DNA of 64,000 nt, from NCBI GenBank assembly GCA_037157565.1, contig JAZHRO010000013.1, forward strand, positions 114,590,001-114,654,000, written 5' to 3'. Of this stretch, positions 1 to 11,237 are shown piece after piece; position 1 is the first letter of the stretch; every line of letters begins with the position of its first letter. The position numbers and the translations under genes were made by a program. The DNA comes from Thalassia testudinum (taxonomy: Eukaryota > Streptophyta > Magnoliopsida > Alismatales > Hydrocharitaceae). Under the pieces are notes generated by a model. That model did no database searches. It was not told the DNA's origin and worked only from the letters and a program-made list of their open reading frames with translations.

Positions 1-9
1 TAAGTTTAA

Positions 10-1042
10 TTAGGTCATGTCAGGAGTTAAAAGGAAAATGAGAAATTATAGATATAAGGTAAGGAAGGCCTATCGTTTAAAAGGAAATGATGGACTAATG
101 CAGAATGGGAGAAGGCAACGATAGATTGGAATAATCCTCTGTATTTGGTAATATCATCTATTAAAAAACATCACAAATAAATATTTTCCCTTTTCATATT
201 TGATATATATATATAATGATTTCTTTTTTTTTTTTACTTTCAAGAAAAGTGTGCAAAGAATACAGAGACTCGAAGAAATACTGTGAAAAATCTCCATAGT
301 ACTGGGCTAATATCTTTCCAAGTGCAAAGAACTGAGTTAGTTTATATTCCTATATTTCATATTGGTCATATAAATGATTCAGATAAGGGTATAGAAAATA
401 ATATTTATATTTTCTTGCAGGATACGCAACACTTAGTGCAGAGTGCTGGAGGATATTACTTTTTTACGAGACTCACTTTCGACCTACTTCAATGAATTCG
501 GCTGATCCAGACCCGATTACAGGATTGGTTGGTAAATGATTTAGTGAAATAGCTAAGGCGAATTATGTAAGTATTATTAATTTATAGAAGCAAATGTAAT
601 TATATGTTTGTGTATGTTATAACTATCATTTTTTTGATATTTCTAGTATGAGATGATACGAGGACGTGATGAGGCTATTCAAAATGGCCAACATGTAGAT
701 AAGAATGATATTTGCAATACCATATTAAAAATTAAACACCAATCAAATTATATAATTGGACTTGGATATGGGCTAATGCTTATTCACACTCAAGGAAGTA
801 AAACAAGGCATCAGTTGGAAGATGAACTTCATGAAACCTAGTTGCAATTAGGGAGGATTGAAGAGGAACGTAAAAAGGATGCAGAGGAGAGTAAAAGACA
901 AGTAGAAGAATATAAAAGACAAGCAGATGTTTATAGAAGGGAAGCAGAAGAATATAGAAGATTTATGGAGGAAAGGATGAAAAAGTTTGAGTCAATCATT
1001 AATTTATCTAATTCACTTGATTTGGATTCAGGTTATTACTAA
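10..1042 (+). pseudogene. TNPA/Transposase_24-like second gene of CACTA element N (decayed, several exons)
   Basis: In CACTA elements the second gene encodes a DNA-binding accessory protein that binds the subterminal repeats. Exon-like pieces are visible at about 10-155, 245-400, 420-566 and 647-1042. The second contains KNTETRRNTVKNLHSTG, like the basic K/R-N-R-x-K block of Transposase_24. The third, in a shifted frame, reads FYETHFRPTS, the usual THxR segment. The fourth has the GLGYG motif followed by QLEDELHET and an E/K/R-rich coiled coil ending near FESIINLSNS. A TAG at 839-841 lies exactly where the family has a Gln codon (HET-stop-LQL), consistent with CAG->TAG decay, and the third exon also carries an in-frame stop. 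The repeat array that follows is the expected neighbour at a 3' end. Exon limits are approximate. The family call is by pattern recognition, fairly sure; the gene is not functional as it stands. Confidence 0.7.
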
Positions 1043-1560
1043 TTATAACCATTGTCTGAATTTTATTTATAAATTCATTATTAATTCAGTAATTTTGTTG
1101 TGAACAACGTTATTTGTAACACAAATTCAGTGACATCAGAAGAAAGGATTTGTAGGTTTAGACGACAAAACAGAAGAGTCATGATTGTAATAGTTTTAAG
1201 TTAGGTTAATATAGTGTTAGATTAAGAAAATTTTTGTATTAAACAAATATATTTATGGTGGTCTTATATAGTATTCTTTTTGGCATTAATAATTTTTTTG
1301 TTTAGTAAGTTTTTTTTATGTAAAAAGATGATTTCAATATCTTTTTCAAATTTTGAGTTACAAATATTAGATGTGATTTTATTAAGAAATGTTTTTTTTA
1401 TGTGTTTTGATTATAGTTGCAAACGTATTTATTAAATATAAATAGTATTAATTGAAAATAAAGGATATTTTATAAGTTCTAAGATAATACTTAAGTTTCT
1501 TTTAAAGTAAGTTAAAGTAACATTTAAATATTATGTAAAGTATACTAGGAGCTATTTAAA
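1043..1560 (+). other. AT-rich 3' flank of the N accessory gene
   Basis: Very AT-rich sequence between the stop of the TNPA-like gene and the subterminal repeat array. I see no further exon or repeat. It is most simply the 3' untranslated and intergenic part of element N. Confidence 0.4.
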
Positions 1561-2597
1561 CATCATTTAGAATAATATAAATGAACATTCAAACGTTACA
1601 GGAATTACACATTTTTAACGTCCTTAAACTAAGGTTACACTTTAACATCACTAAAAGAGATATAAAATGATATTTAAATATTTTCAAAAGTTATCTAAGG
1701 TAACATTTAATTGTCATTAGAGAATGCATAAGAGACGTTTAAATGTTAAAAATTACATAAGGTAATGTTTAAGGGTTGGTGATAGTTACCTAAAATAATG
1801 CTTAAACGTCATATTATAATAAATAAGGTGATGTTTAAACGTCATTAAAAGCGATATGACATGATATTTAAATGCCTTCAAAAGGTACATAAAGTAACAT
1901 TTAAATGTTAGTATAAAATACATAAGGGGATGTTTAAATATTGTTAAAAGTTACAGAAGGTGACATTTAAGTGTAGGTGAAAATTACCTAAAATGATACT
2001 TAAGTGTTATAATATGAAAATTAAGATAACGTTTCAACATCACTAAAAGGGATGTAACATGACGTTTAAATGTCTTCAAAAGTTATCTAAGGTAACATTT
2101 AAACGTTAATATAACATATGTACGAGGATGTTTAAACGTTATTAAAAATTATATAAGATGATGTTTAAATGTCGGTGAAAGTTATCTAAAATGACGCTTA
2201 AACGACATAGTAGTATAAATAAGATGACGTTTAAACATCATTAAAAGGGATATAACATGACGTTTAAATGTTTTCGAAAGGTACATAAGGTAACATTTAA
2301 ACGTCAATATAAAATACATAAGAGGACGTTTAAATGTTATTAAAAGTTAAATAAGGTTACGTTTAAGCGTTGCTGAAAGTTACCTAAAATTACATTTAAA
2401 TGTTATAATATGATAACTAAAGTGACTCTTTACCATCACTAAAAGGGATCTAACATGACGTTTAAATGTCTTCAAAAGTTACGTAAGATAACATTTAAAT
2501 ATTAATAAAGAATAAGAGGACGTTTAAATGTAATTAAAAGTTACATAAGATGACGTTTAAGTGTCAATGAACGTCACCGAAAATGACGCTTAAACAT
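1561..2597. repeat. Subterminal repeat array of CACTA element N, left part
   Basis: Roughly 40-50-bp spaced, degenerate copies of a unit containing GACGTTTAAACGTC (a 14-bp perfect palindrome) or variants such as GACGTTTAAATGTC, separated by AAAGTTAxxTAAGGT-type spacers. CACTA elements characteristically carry clusters of short, partly inverted motifs next to their ends, bound by the TNPA-type protein. The array continues at 24109 after element M; the joint AAACATCAT/AGTAGGATAAATAAG rebuilds the unit seen at 2189-2240, which proves that M was inserted here. Confidence 0.75.
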
Positions 2598-2600
2598 CAT

Positions 2601-2900
2601 CACTTTTAGAAAACTGGGTTATGCCGTCGGTTATTTGCCGTTGGTTATTTCAACTGACGGCAAAAATATTTTTGCCGTCGCTTATTTAAAAAAGTGACAG
2701 CAAAGGTCAGTACTCGACCTACCATCGATGATCGGGTGACGCGGTGGTCATTAATATGTACTGTCGGTTTATTAAGCGACAACAAATATACTTTTGCCAT
2801 CGGTTATTAGAATAAACGATAGCAAAAGTGGGTAAAAATTACAGACAAATTTTAGGCGTGATGATGTGTACCCTTTACCGTCGGTTTGGGGAATAAGTGA
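2601..2900. repeat. 5' terminal and subterminal repeats of CACTA M
   Basis: Repeated, directly and inverted, are GCCGTCGGTTATT and ACTGACGGCAAAAATA units, giving hairpin-like pairs such as GACGGCAAAAATATTTTTGC. This GACGG-rich terminal structure is typical of plant CACTA elements. The block continues at 5027-5140 after solo LTR A. Confidence 0.75.
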
Positions 2901-2942
2901 AGATAAAAAATTTGCATGTGAAATTTACGTGGGATTAGTGAC

Positions 2943-5026
2943 TGATTGCACAGCAATTATGGGTCTTAATCAACCTAAATAATATCTAAACCTAGCTTAA
3001 TTTGTGGATATTGCATTCATATCTTGCATAACATGCATTGCATCGGTTTATTTAGAATGAGATGAGATATCTTGCTATTTATTAGTTTTTATTGCTATTT
3101 GTAGATATTAAAGTGATCCATGATGCAGGAGATAGTGGAATAAAGTAATAAAGGAAGAAAAAAGACTGATCAGACAAGAGGAGTAGGGAGGGTAGCCTTA
3201 TCCCTACCTTTAGAAATCCTAGGATAGTCTTCCCAAACCCAAAATCACCTCCATTAGAACACCTTAGCCTCAAAACCCACACATGGATGGCACTATCCAT
3301 GTTCTTATCCACCCTATCCCTCTCCTAAACACATAGGAACCAAAACCCACCTTAGAAAACCTAAAACCCACTCTCCAACACCTTTTATAATGTTAAGACA
3401 TCTGGTTGGACGTCTAATTTTTGCATAATATCAATCTAGGAAGCCAAAACTCATACTGACACAGAATTGGATGTCCAATCTACTGTCCAGACGTCTAATT
3501 TTGGAGTATAAGATGTCTGACCACTCTTTTGGACATTTGATACTGTTCTTTGGTTCTTAATTTTGGTGTTAGAAGCTTGATCTTGCCTATTTTGACCAAG
3601 AAATCCCACCAGACACCCTAGGAAATCAAATTTGTGACCTCCTAAGCCTAGTCCACTATCTATAGCCCTACTTATCTTATCCCTAACCCAATTGAACCAT
3701 CTCATACCTAATTGGGTACATCTATAGTTATTTGGGTGCACCTGAACCCAATTAGATCCACCCAGGATCTAATTGACTCATACTTATTAGGTTTACCTAA
3801 ACTTAAACACACACATATATCCAATTAGACTTAACCTAGACCCAATTAGGTTCACTCCTATCTAATTAGACTCACCTAAGCCTAATTAGTTTCAAATCCA
3901 CTTAATATAGGTTAACCTAACCTAGATTTACCAAAACCCACAAGCCTACTCTACAAAATTTGAACCGCACACACTAACACTTCCCTAAAGTACCCTCTTA
4001 ACCTAGATCCACAATCCATGGGCATCAACCCTAAGAGCCATCAAAAGTGACGCATGCTATTTTTGGGAAGAAGCGAACTTGCGACCACCAAAATTGGCCT
4101 TCCCATAAAGGCCAAAAATCAAGAGGCACGCCCATTCACTCTTCATTCCCATTTCAATTCTCTCCACCTCTCACTTTCGACACCCTCCCTTCCACCCTCC
4201 AAATCCCAAGGCCATCCGCTACTCTCTCCTCCAAAGGGTGCTCCTCCTCCTCCAAGGCTCCATGGATGGCCATAGAGAAGCTTCTCCACAACTTCTCAAG
4301 GATGGCTAGGAAGAAGGGATCTCCACCCTCTCTTCTTCTCTTGGGCGTGCTACTTTCTCTTCCTAAAGAGGATGCCCCCCATCTTCTTCTCTTCTTGGAC
4401 GACCATGAAGGTTCACCCATAGCCTCTTGTGGTCGGCCATCTATATTAGTAGGCATGTACATGGGTTTGCATAACCATGGTTTAGCCTACACCCTTACAC
4501 ATAGTCGATGGCCCTAGTGGCAACTTTCCAGCATGAGGGATTTCCTCTGTTTTATGTGCTTTCTAGCATAGATGTTAATTGACATTCATTTTTATGCATA
4601 AATAATATTGTGTGATCATTGCTTCTATGATTGTCTTCACGTCTGTTTGCCTACATGAGATTTAGGTTTGTCACACCATGCACGGCCACCATGTCCTCAC
4701 TTAGATGCATGTAGTCACTTAGGTTTTCGCTAGCACATCTAGATCTAGGTTTCATTTCGCTTTCAAACTAAAAATAAAAAACACAAAAAAATTGCAAAAT
4801 ACAAAAGACCAAAAATATTAGGTTAGATTATATTTAGGTTAAAAAAGTTGATCCAAATCTCGACTTGTTTTCATGCCTCCTAGAGATGAATGTCCGGGAC
4901 TCAAGTTCTAAACAGAAAAGAAATATATGCGAGTTTCGTTATTATAAATATTTTTGTTAAGGGGATTTCGCGACTATACTACGATTTCCGATGTTTTCGT
5001 ACAACTTGCCATCTCCCGACTTGTCA
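2943..5026 (+). mobile_element. Solo LTR A (Athila/Tat-like, family A/B/C), plus orientation
   Basis: Starts TGATTGCACAGCAATTATGG and ends ACTTGTCA, flanked by GTGAC (2938-2942) and GTGGC (5027-5031), a 4/5 match to a 5-bp target duplication. Related to LTR B (8519-10448) and LTR C (26570-28717), both in the opposite orientation. LTR C shows that this family is followed by a tRNA-Asp-type primer site. No internal region is present, so this is a solo LTR. The T-arm-like motif lies at 4875-4902. Open frames inside it (for instance near 4047-4517) show no similarity to a known protein that I recognise. Confidence 0.8.
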
Positions 5027-5137
5027 GTGGCTTATATCGTCAGTTATTGGACTAAACGACGGTAAAAGTCAAGTTAAATTTAGTGGCGAAATTTTAGGTG
5101 CGCTGGAGAGGGAATCAACATCATTTGCCATCAGTTT

Positions 5138-6090
5138 TTGAGAGAATTGACAACACAGGTTCCTAAATCTATTTACGCATTGCGGCCTACTGTTCATCTT
5201 CCTCATCCAAACCCTCGTGTCGCCCCCCTCAAGCTGCCTCACTTGTGCCGCACCCCTCGCGCCGAGCACCTCCACGCCCTCCTCCTTGCATCGACCCCTC
5301 CTCCTCAGGTGAATCCCCGTCCTTGTCGTCGTTGTCCCCTCCTCATCCTCCTCCGCGCATCACTCCCCTCCTCCCCCGTGGCAGCTCACCCTATTCCTCC
5401 TCCCTCACCCTCCTCCTTCGCTGCTCCTCGCCCTCCTCCTCCTCCGCCAGTGCCCTCGCCCTCCTCCTCCTTTGCTAAAGCCGTCGTCCTCCTCCTCCCC
5501 GGCCCAGCGACGCTCTCCTCCTCTTCCTCGGTTCTAACCGATCCTCCTTCTCCCCCTGCGCCTGCCTCCTCCTCCTCCACCTGTATCCCCTTTCTCCCTG
5601 GTTCCTCCCCCCCCTCCTCCTCCTCCTTCGCTTGCGGCATACTCCTCCTTCTCCCTAGCCCATCGATGCCACCCTCCTCCTGACCGTCCCCTTCTCGTCC
5701 TCAGCTCCCACCCTCGTACTCTACTTCCTTAGTAGGCCCCCCTCCTCCTCCTCGGTTCCTCCCCTCCTCCTCCTTGGTTCCTCCCCCTCATCCTCCTTGT
5801 CCTATCGCCCTCCTCCTCCTCCTCCTGTAGACCCCATCCTCCTACTCCTCCCCATCCTACTGCCCCCTCCTCTTTGTCCTATTGGCCTCTTCCTCTTCCT
5901 CGTTATCCTCCTTCTCCTTTCCTTGCCGCTGTCTGACGACCTCATCTTCCTCTTCCCCCACTACTCTCTTCCTCCTCGTCCTTCTCTTAGTGCTGCCTAT
6001 GCGGTTGGCCTTTCTCCCCCTCTTCCTCTTGTCCTCCTCATCGTCCCCCTTCTGTAGCCCTCCTCCTATTACTGTCACTGTTGTCGCCTC
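5138..6090. repeat. CCT/TCC-rich polypyrimidine tract inside CACTA M
   Basis: About 900 bp with the plus strand dominated by C and T (CCTCCTCCT, CTCCTCCTC). All frames are open for long stretches simply because TCC/CTC/CCT contain no stops; the predicted peptides are Ser/Pro/Leu homopolymers. It lies between the M terminal repeats and the transposase gene, so it may be transcribed leader. I regard it as low-complexity DNA, not a gene. Confidence 0.7.
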
Positions 6091-7103
6091 AATTTTATAA
6101 GTTGTAAATTTTTGAATAATATGATAATATTTTATTTAATTAATTATCTTTATGAAATTATAGGTTATCGCTGACGATCATTTTTAGAGGCTGTAGTCAT
6201 TGGAGGTATAATTTTAATATTTTTTATTTATTGTAATAATATTTTAGGCTTTTATTAGATGGTGTGGCCTGTATGATTTATTGTGAATGTGGGGTGTGCC
6301 CACTTATTTGATTGAATGAAATTTAATATGGGGTGTGCCTACTTTTATGATGGGTATTATTTTGTTATGCAGGTTTATAGGAAACTGAAAATATAAGAGG
6401 AAACTCTGTCAAATTTTTATCAAAATTGTTTCAATGTTTAGTTGGGATTAATATATGTTGTTTAGGTTTGGTATTAGGTTGTGTATATGGTGCTTGGCCT
6501 AGGGTTTTAGGATTTGAGTTGGGAGAGGGTTATGGTGGTTGGGTTGCGTGAGGGTTTAGACGTTTGGTTTGGGTCAGGGTTAGGGTTTTATGATTTGATA
6601 AGGGTTTGGGTCAGGGTTAGGATTTTCGTTTGCTCTCGCCCTTGGTTTACATGCTTAGTTTGGGTTAGGGTTTAGGATTATAATTATAATTTGTTATTTA
6701 ATTAATTTTACTTTTGAAATTGTAGGTTATCAGAGTCGAGTACACTCAGAGGCTTCAGTAGTTTGAGGTATATATATACATTCAATCTTTTTAATTTAAT
6801 TGAATGATATTGTAGTTTTTTTGTAATTTTTTTAATGTTTAAATTAGTTATTGTTTAGATACACACACTTACTAAACAAGATATATGCACGCAGGTCAAA
6901 CATTAGGTATTCTAACTCGTAGGGTAAAAGTCCTCCAGGTCAAATTGTGTCCAAATTACTCGCCCGTTGAGACTTATGATCATGTTATACGGACAATGCA
7001 GAAAGTGTATGTATACCTCACTTACATGCATGATGTGTTATTTTTACAGCATGCCATAAGACTTGATCAACTTTAGTTCGGTGAAGTACCGAACTAAAGG
7101 TCC
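6091..7103 (+). other. Leader/upstream region of the M transposase gene
   Basis: AT-rich sequence with intron-like stretches and a short open frame at 6885-7076 that I do not recognise. GGGTTAGGG-like repeats at about 6480-6670 are scattered and irregular. No domain is visible. Confidence 0.35.
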
Positions 7104-7370
7104 TTAAAGATTTGATGATAACTTAGTTTTGCTTGTTAGATGTAACCATGTCCGGTGAAACTTCGATTGCTTATTCCTGCTCTTCTATGGTATACCAACT
7201 AATCTTATCCAGTTTCCTGTGGTGCCCTTAATTGGGTGTTAACGGAAATCTAGCTAAAGTTAGTATTGGGGGGTATACTGGAGAAGTGTGGGGAGACGCT
7301 GTCACAATTTCACCGCATTAAGGTTACATATAATGAGCAAAACTAAGTTATCATCAAATCTTTGAAGATG
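7104..7370. repeat. 267-bp inverted repeat (about 45-bp arms) upstream of TNP2
   Basis: The left arm (about 7104-7150) and right arm (about 7321-7370) are reverse complements. They share an uninterrupted 28-bp core that includes GATTTGATGATAACTTAG, and extend to ATGTAACC on one side and GGTTACAT on the other. Roughly 170 bp lies between the arms. It ends about 95 bp before the transposase start codon. It could be a small MITE-like insertion or a hairpin in the TNP2 leader. Confidence 0.7.
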
Positions 7371-8518
7371 GGCTATAAAGTGAAAATCTTAATTAACATA
7401 CACATCATTCAGTCATTTCCCTTCCTAATAAGTGATTTGTTTACATTAAATTTTAGGTTATAATGGATAAATCTTGGATTGGATTGCAGGGTACAAATTA
7501 CACTTGATATAAGGATGGAGTAATTTCATTCTTTGATTGGGCCTTTCATGACGATAGGAAGATATTTAGGCGAGGAGGTCAACTTGATAATATCTTCTGC
7601 TCATGTAGAAGATGTTTAAATGGTTCCTTGCATGATCGTAATACTGTGCTCGATCACTGCATTTGTAATGGATGGTGATAGCATTACACTACTTGGGTAG
7701 CTCATGGAGAGGAGTTGACTGAGAAAGTCATAATCAATGAGAACACTATTGACCAAGAGATTGACGAGAACATAGCTGATAGCGGAGATGAAGAAATAAA
7801 AGAAATGTTGAATGAGATGAGAGCAGGAGAGGATACAAATACAGACGAGGAAGAGCCGTTCAATTGTGATCCATTCTATAATGCTTTTAAGGCAGCTGAG
7901 GATCCTATTGCTCCCGATGTTACGAAAATGTCAAAGTTGTCATTTTTATTGAAGATGTTTCAACTGAAGGTTATTAATAGAGCTAGTGCTAAATTCATGT
8001 CAGGAATACTTCACTTTATTGCTGAGCTATTGAATAACTCAGATGGTTTTCCGACTTCATGGTATTAGGTAAGGAAACGGATTCGTAAGCTTGGTTTGGA
8101 TTGTCAGAAAATCAATACATGTTGGAATGACTGCATTCTTTTTAGAAATGAATTCGCAAATTTGAGTAATTATCCCGAATGTGGAGATAAGAGATATAAG
8201 GAAGGTAAAAATAAAAGTAAGAGGAAACAACCTCAGAAAGTTCTTCGTTACTTTCCACTGCCACTTAGGCTTCAACGCTTTTTTCTATCAACTAAAACTA
8301 CACGGTGGATGACATGGCACCAGGATTGTAAATCTCAAGATGGAAGAATACGTCATCCTACTGATTTAGAGGAGTGGAAGAGATTTGACGAAAGAAATAA
8401 TTTATTCGCTTTAGAAGCAAGGAACGTGCGGTTGGGTCTTGCAAGTGATGGGTTTAATCCATTTAAGAGTATGTACCAATCGTACTCTATATGGCTAGTG
8501 GCAATGGTCACTTATAAT

Positions 8519-10448
8519 TGATAGAGCAGTTTTTCTTGAGTTTTAAGAAAATAATGTCATAGTATAGTAGCGAAATCCCCTTGACAAAAATATTTATAAT
8601 AACGAAATTCACATATGATTTCTTTTCTTTTTAGAACTTGAGTCCTGGTTATTCGTCTCTAGGAGGCATGAAAACAAGTCGAGATTTGAATCTGCTTTTC
8701 TAACCTAAATCTAATCTAGCCTAATATTTTTTTACCTTTTTTTGTGTTTTTGATTCTTATTTTGAAACACGAAAAGAGACATAAATCTAAATGTGCTAGG
8801 GAACCCTTAATGACTACGTGCATCTAAGTGAGCCATGGTGGTCGTGCATAGTGTGAACAATCCTAAGTAACATGAAGACAAGCAACCACATAAACGAGAA
8901 TCACGTATTATTATTTATGCATAAGAACTTGTCAAATACATCTATCTAGAAAGCATGCAAATGGAGAAAATCCCTCACGCTCGAAAGTTATCATTAGGGC
9001 CATTGGCCTTGTTTGAGGGTGTAGGCTAGACCTTGGATATACAAACCCTTCTACATGCCTACCAACAAAAGAGGACGACCAAGCAAGGCATGGGAAACCT
9101 TGTGGATGACCAAGATAAAGAAGAAAGATAGGGGGCATCCACTCTATGGAGAAGAGAGGACCCACCCAAGTGAAGAGAAGAGAAGAGAGTGTTGCACCCT
9201 TTGTGCTCTCCTTCTAGCCGCCGCTCATATGAAGATGCTTGGAGGAGAGCTTCTTCTTCAACCATCCATGGAGGAGACCTTAGGCGTGCTCTCTTCTTTT
9301 GGCTTTTATGGGAAGGCCTCTCCAAAATGGTAGTCGCAAGTTGGCCTCCCTCCCAAAATAGCAAACTCCACTTTTGGTGGCCTTGAAGTTGATGCCCATG
9401 AATTGTGGATCTAGGTTAGGAGGGTAGTTTAGGAAAGAGTTAGTGTGTGTGGTTCAAATTTCGTAGAGTAGGGTTGTGGGTTTTGGTAAATTTAGGTTGG
9501 GTTAACCTACATTAAGTGGGTGCGGACCTAATTAGACTTAGGTGAATCTAATTGGAGAGGACTGAACCTAATTGGGTCTAGGTCAAGTCTAATTGGATGT
9601 GTGTGTGTTTAGGCTTAGGTAAACCTAATAGGTATGAGTTAATTAGATCCTGGGTGGATCTAATTGGGTTCAGGTGCACCCAATCAACTGTAGATGCACC
9701 TAATTAGGTATGAGATGGTTCAATTGTGTTAGGGATAGGATAAGTAGGGCTATGGATAGTGGACTAGGCATAGGAGGTCTCTAATTAGGTTTCCTTGGGT
9801 GTCTGGTGGGGTTTCTAGGTCAAAATAGGCAAGATCAGGCTTCTAGCACCAAAATCAAGGAGAGAACAGTATCAGACGTCCAGAAGAGAGGTCAAATGTC
9901 TTATACTTTAAAATTAAACATTTGGATAGTAAATTGGACGTCCAATTCTATGTCAGTATGAGTTTTGGCTTACTGGATTGATATTCTACAGAAATTAGAC
10001 ATCCAACCAGATGTTTGGACGTCCTAAATGGTGTTGGAGAGTGGGTTTTGGTTCCTAAGTGTTTGGGAGAGGGATAGGGTGGATAAGAACATGGATAGTG
10101 CTATCCATGTTTGGGTTTTGAGGCTAAGGTGTCCTAATAGAGGTGGTTTTGGGTTTGGGAAGGCTGTCTTAGGGTTTCTAAGGGTAGGGATAAGCTTATC
10201 CTCCTCACTCCTCTTGTCTGAATCAGTCTTCTTCTTCCTTTATTACTTTATTTCACTATCTCCTGCATCCTAGATCACTTTATTATCTGCAAATAATAAT
10301 AAAAACCATTAAAAAGCAGGATATCGCATCTTATTCTAAATAAACTGATGCAATGCATGATATGCAAGATATGAGTGCAATATCCACAAATTAAGCTAGG
10401 TTCAAACATTATTTGTGTTGATTAGGATCCATGATTGCTGTGCAATCA
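8519..10448 (-). mobile_element. Solo LTR B (same family as A and C), minus orientation
   Basis: Inserted in the TNP2 coding sequence. Flanked by ATAAT (8514-8518) and ATAAC (10449-10453), a 4/5 target duplication. Read on the minus strand it starts TGATTGCACAGCAATCATGG and ends CTCTATCA. Removing it with one target copy gives VTYN-LLPWMCM in one frame, matching the conserved TNP2 sequence, so the insertion boundaries are secure. The T-arm-like motif is at 8640-8667. Confidence 0.85.
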
Positions 10449-11237
10449 ATAACTTACTTCCCTGGATGTGTATGAGATCGTTATTCATGATGCTGACCCT
10501 ATTAATCCCTGGTCCAAAACAGCCAGGAAATGCAATAGTTGTTTACCTCCAACCATTAATCAATGAACTAAAATAGTTATGGTACACCGGCGTGAAGACG
10601 TATGATACAGAAAAGAAAGAAGTTTACAATATGCATGCAGCATTGTTGTTGATCATAAACGACTTCTTAGTGTACGCAAATATGTCAGGTTGGATCACTA
10701 AAGGAAAGCTTGCTTGCTCAGTCTGTATGGAAGACACTCATCACCTACGATTACCGGAAAGTAAGAAATTCTGTTACTTAGGACATCACAGATTTCTATC
10801 TATTGAACATAGATGGCGAACATCATAGTTCAGGAGTAAATTTGATGGTAGGACGTGTCGGTATTCAAAGAAAATCCTAAGAATAAACATCGTAAAGATT
10901 CTATTAGGTTGCCGAGTCAAGTTATAATGGAGAGATTACAAGAAATGGGTGAGATATAGTCGGGTCAACCATTCAAACAAGACCAGATGGCTTTGAGAAA
11001 TTCTGGATTTCGAAAGAAAAGCATTTTCTTTATGGTTCTGCCATACTGGAAAGATCTTACAATACGTCATAATTTAGATGTTATGCACATCGAAAAAAAT
11101 GTGATGAATAACATCTTAGACATATTAAATCTGATCAATGATCCAAAGGATACGGTTAAAACAAGGAAAGACATGAAGAGTTTGGGGATATGTCCAGAGT
11201 TGCATATTCAAGAGGATGATGGCTACTTCCTACTCGC

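Noticed and set aside
1561..2597. CRISPR array or satellite
   Set aside because: Unit spacing and sequence are degenerate, and both sides end in CACTA structures. Subterminal repeats fit better.
4047..4517. 156-codon frame in LTR A
   Set aside because: It lies within an LTR, and copies B and C do not keep the frame.
5138..5683. 181-codon Pro/Ser-rich frame in CACTA M
   Set aside because: Repeats of CCT/TCC have no stop codons in any phase; several overlapping frames exist and no domain is visible.
6480..6670. GGGTTAGGGTTT-like words suggesting an interstitial telomere
   Set aside because: Units are irregular and interspersed with unrelated bases; no run of TTTAGGG copies.
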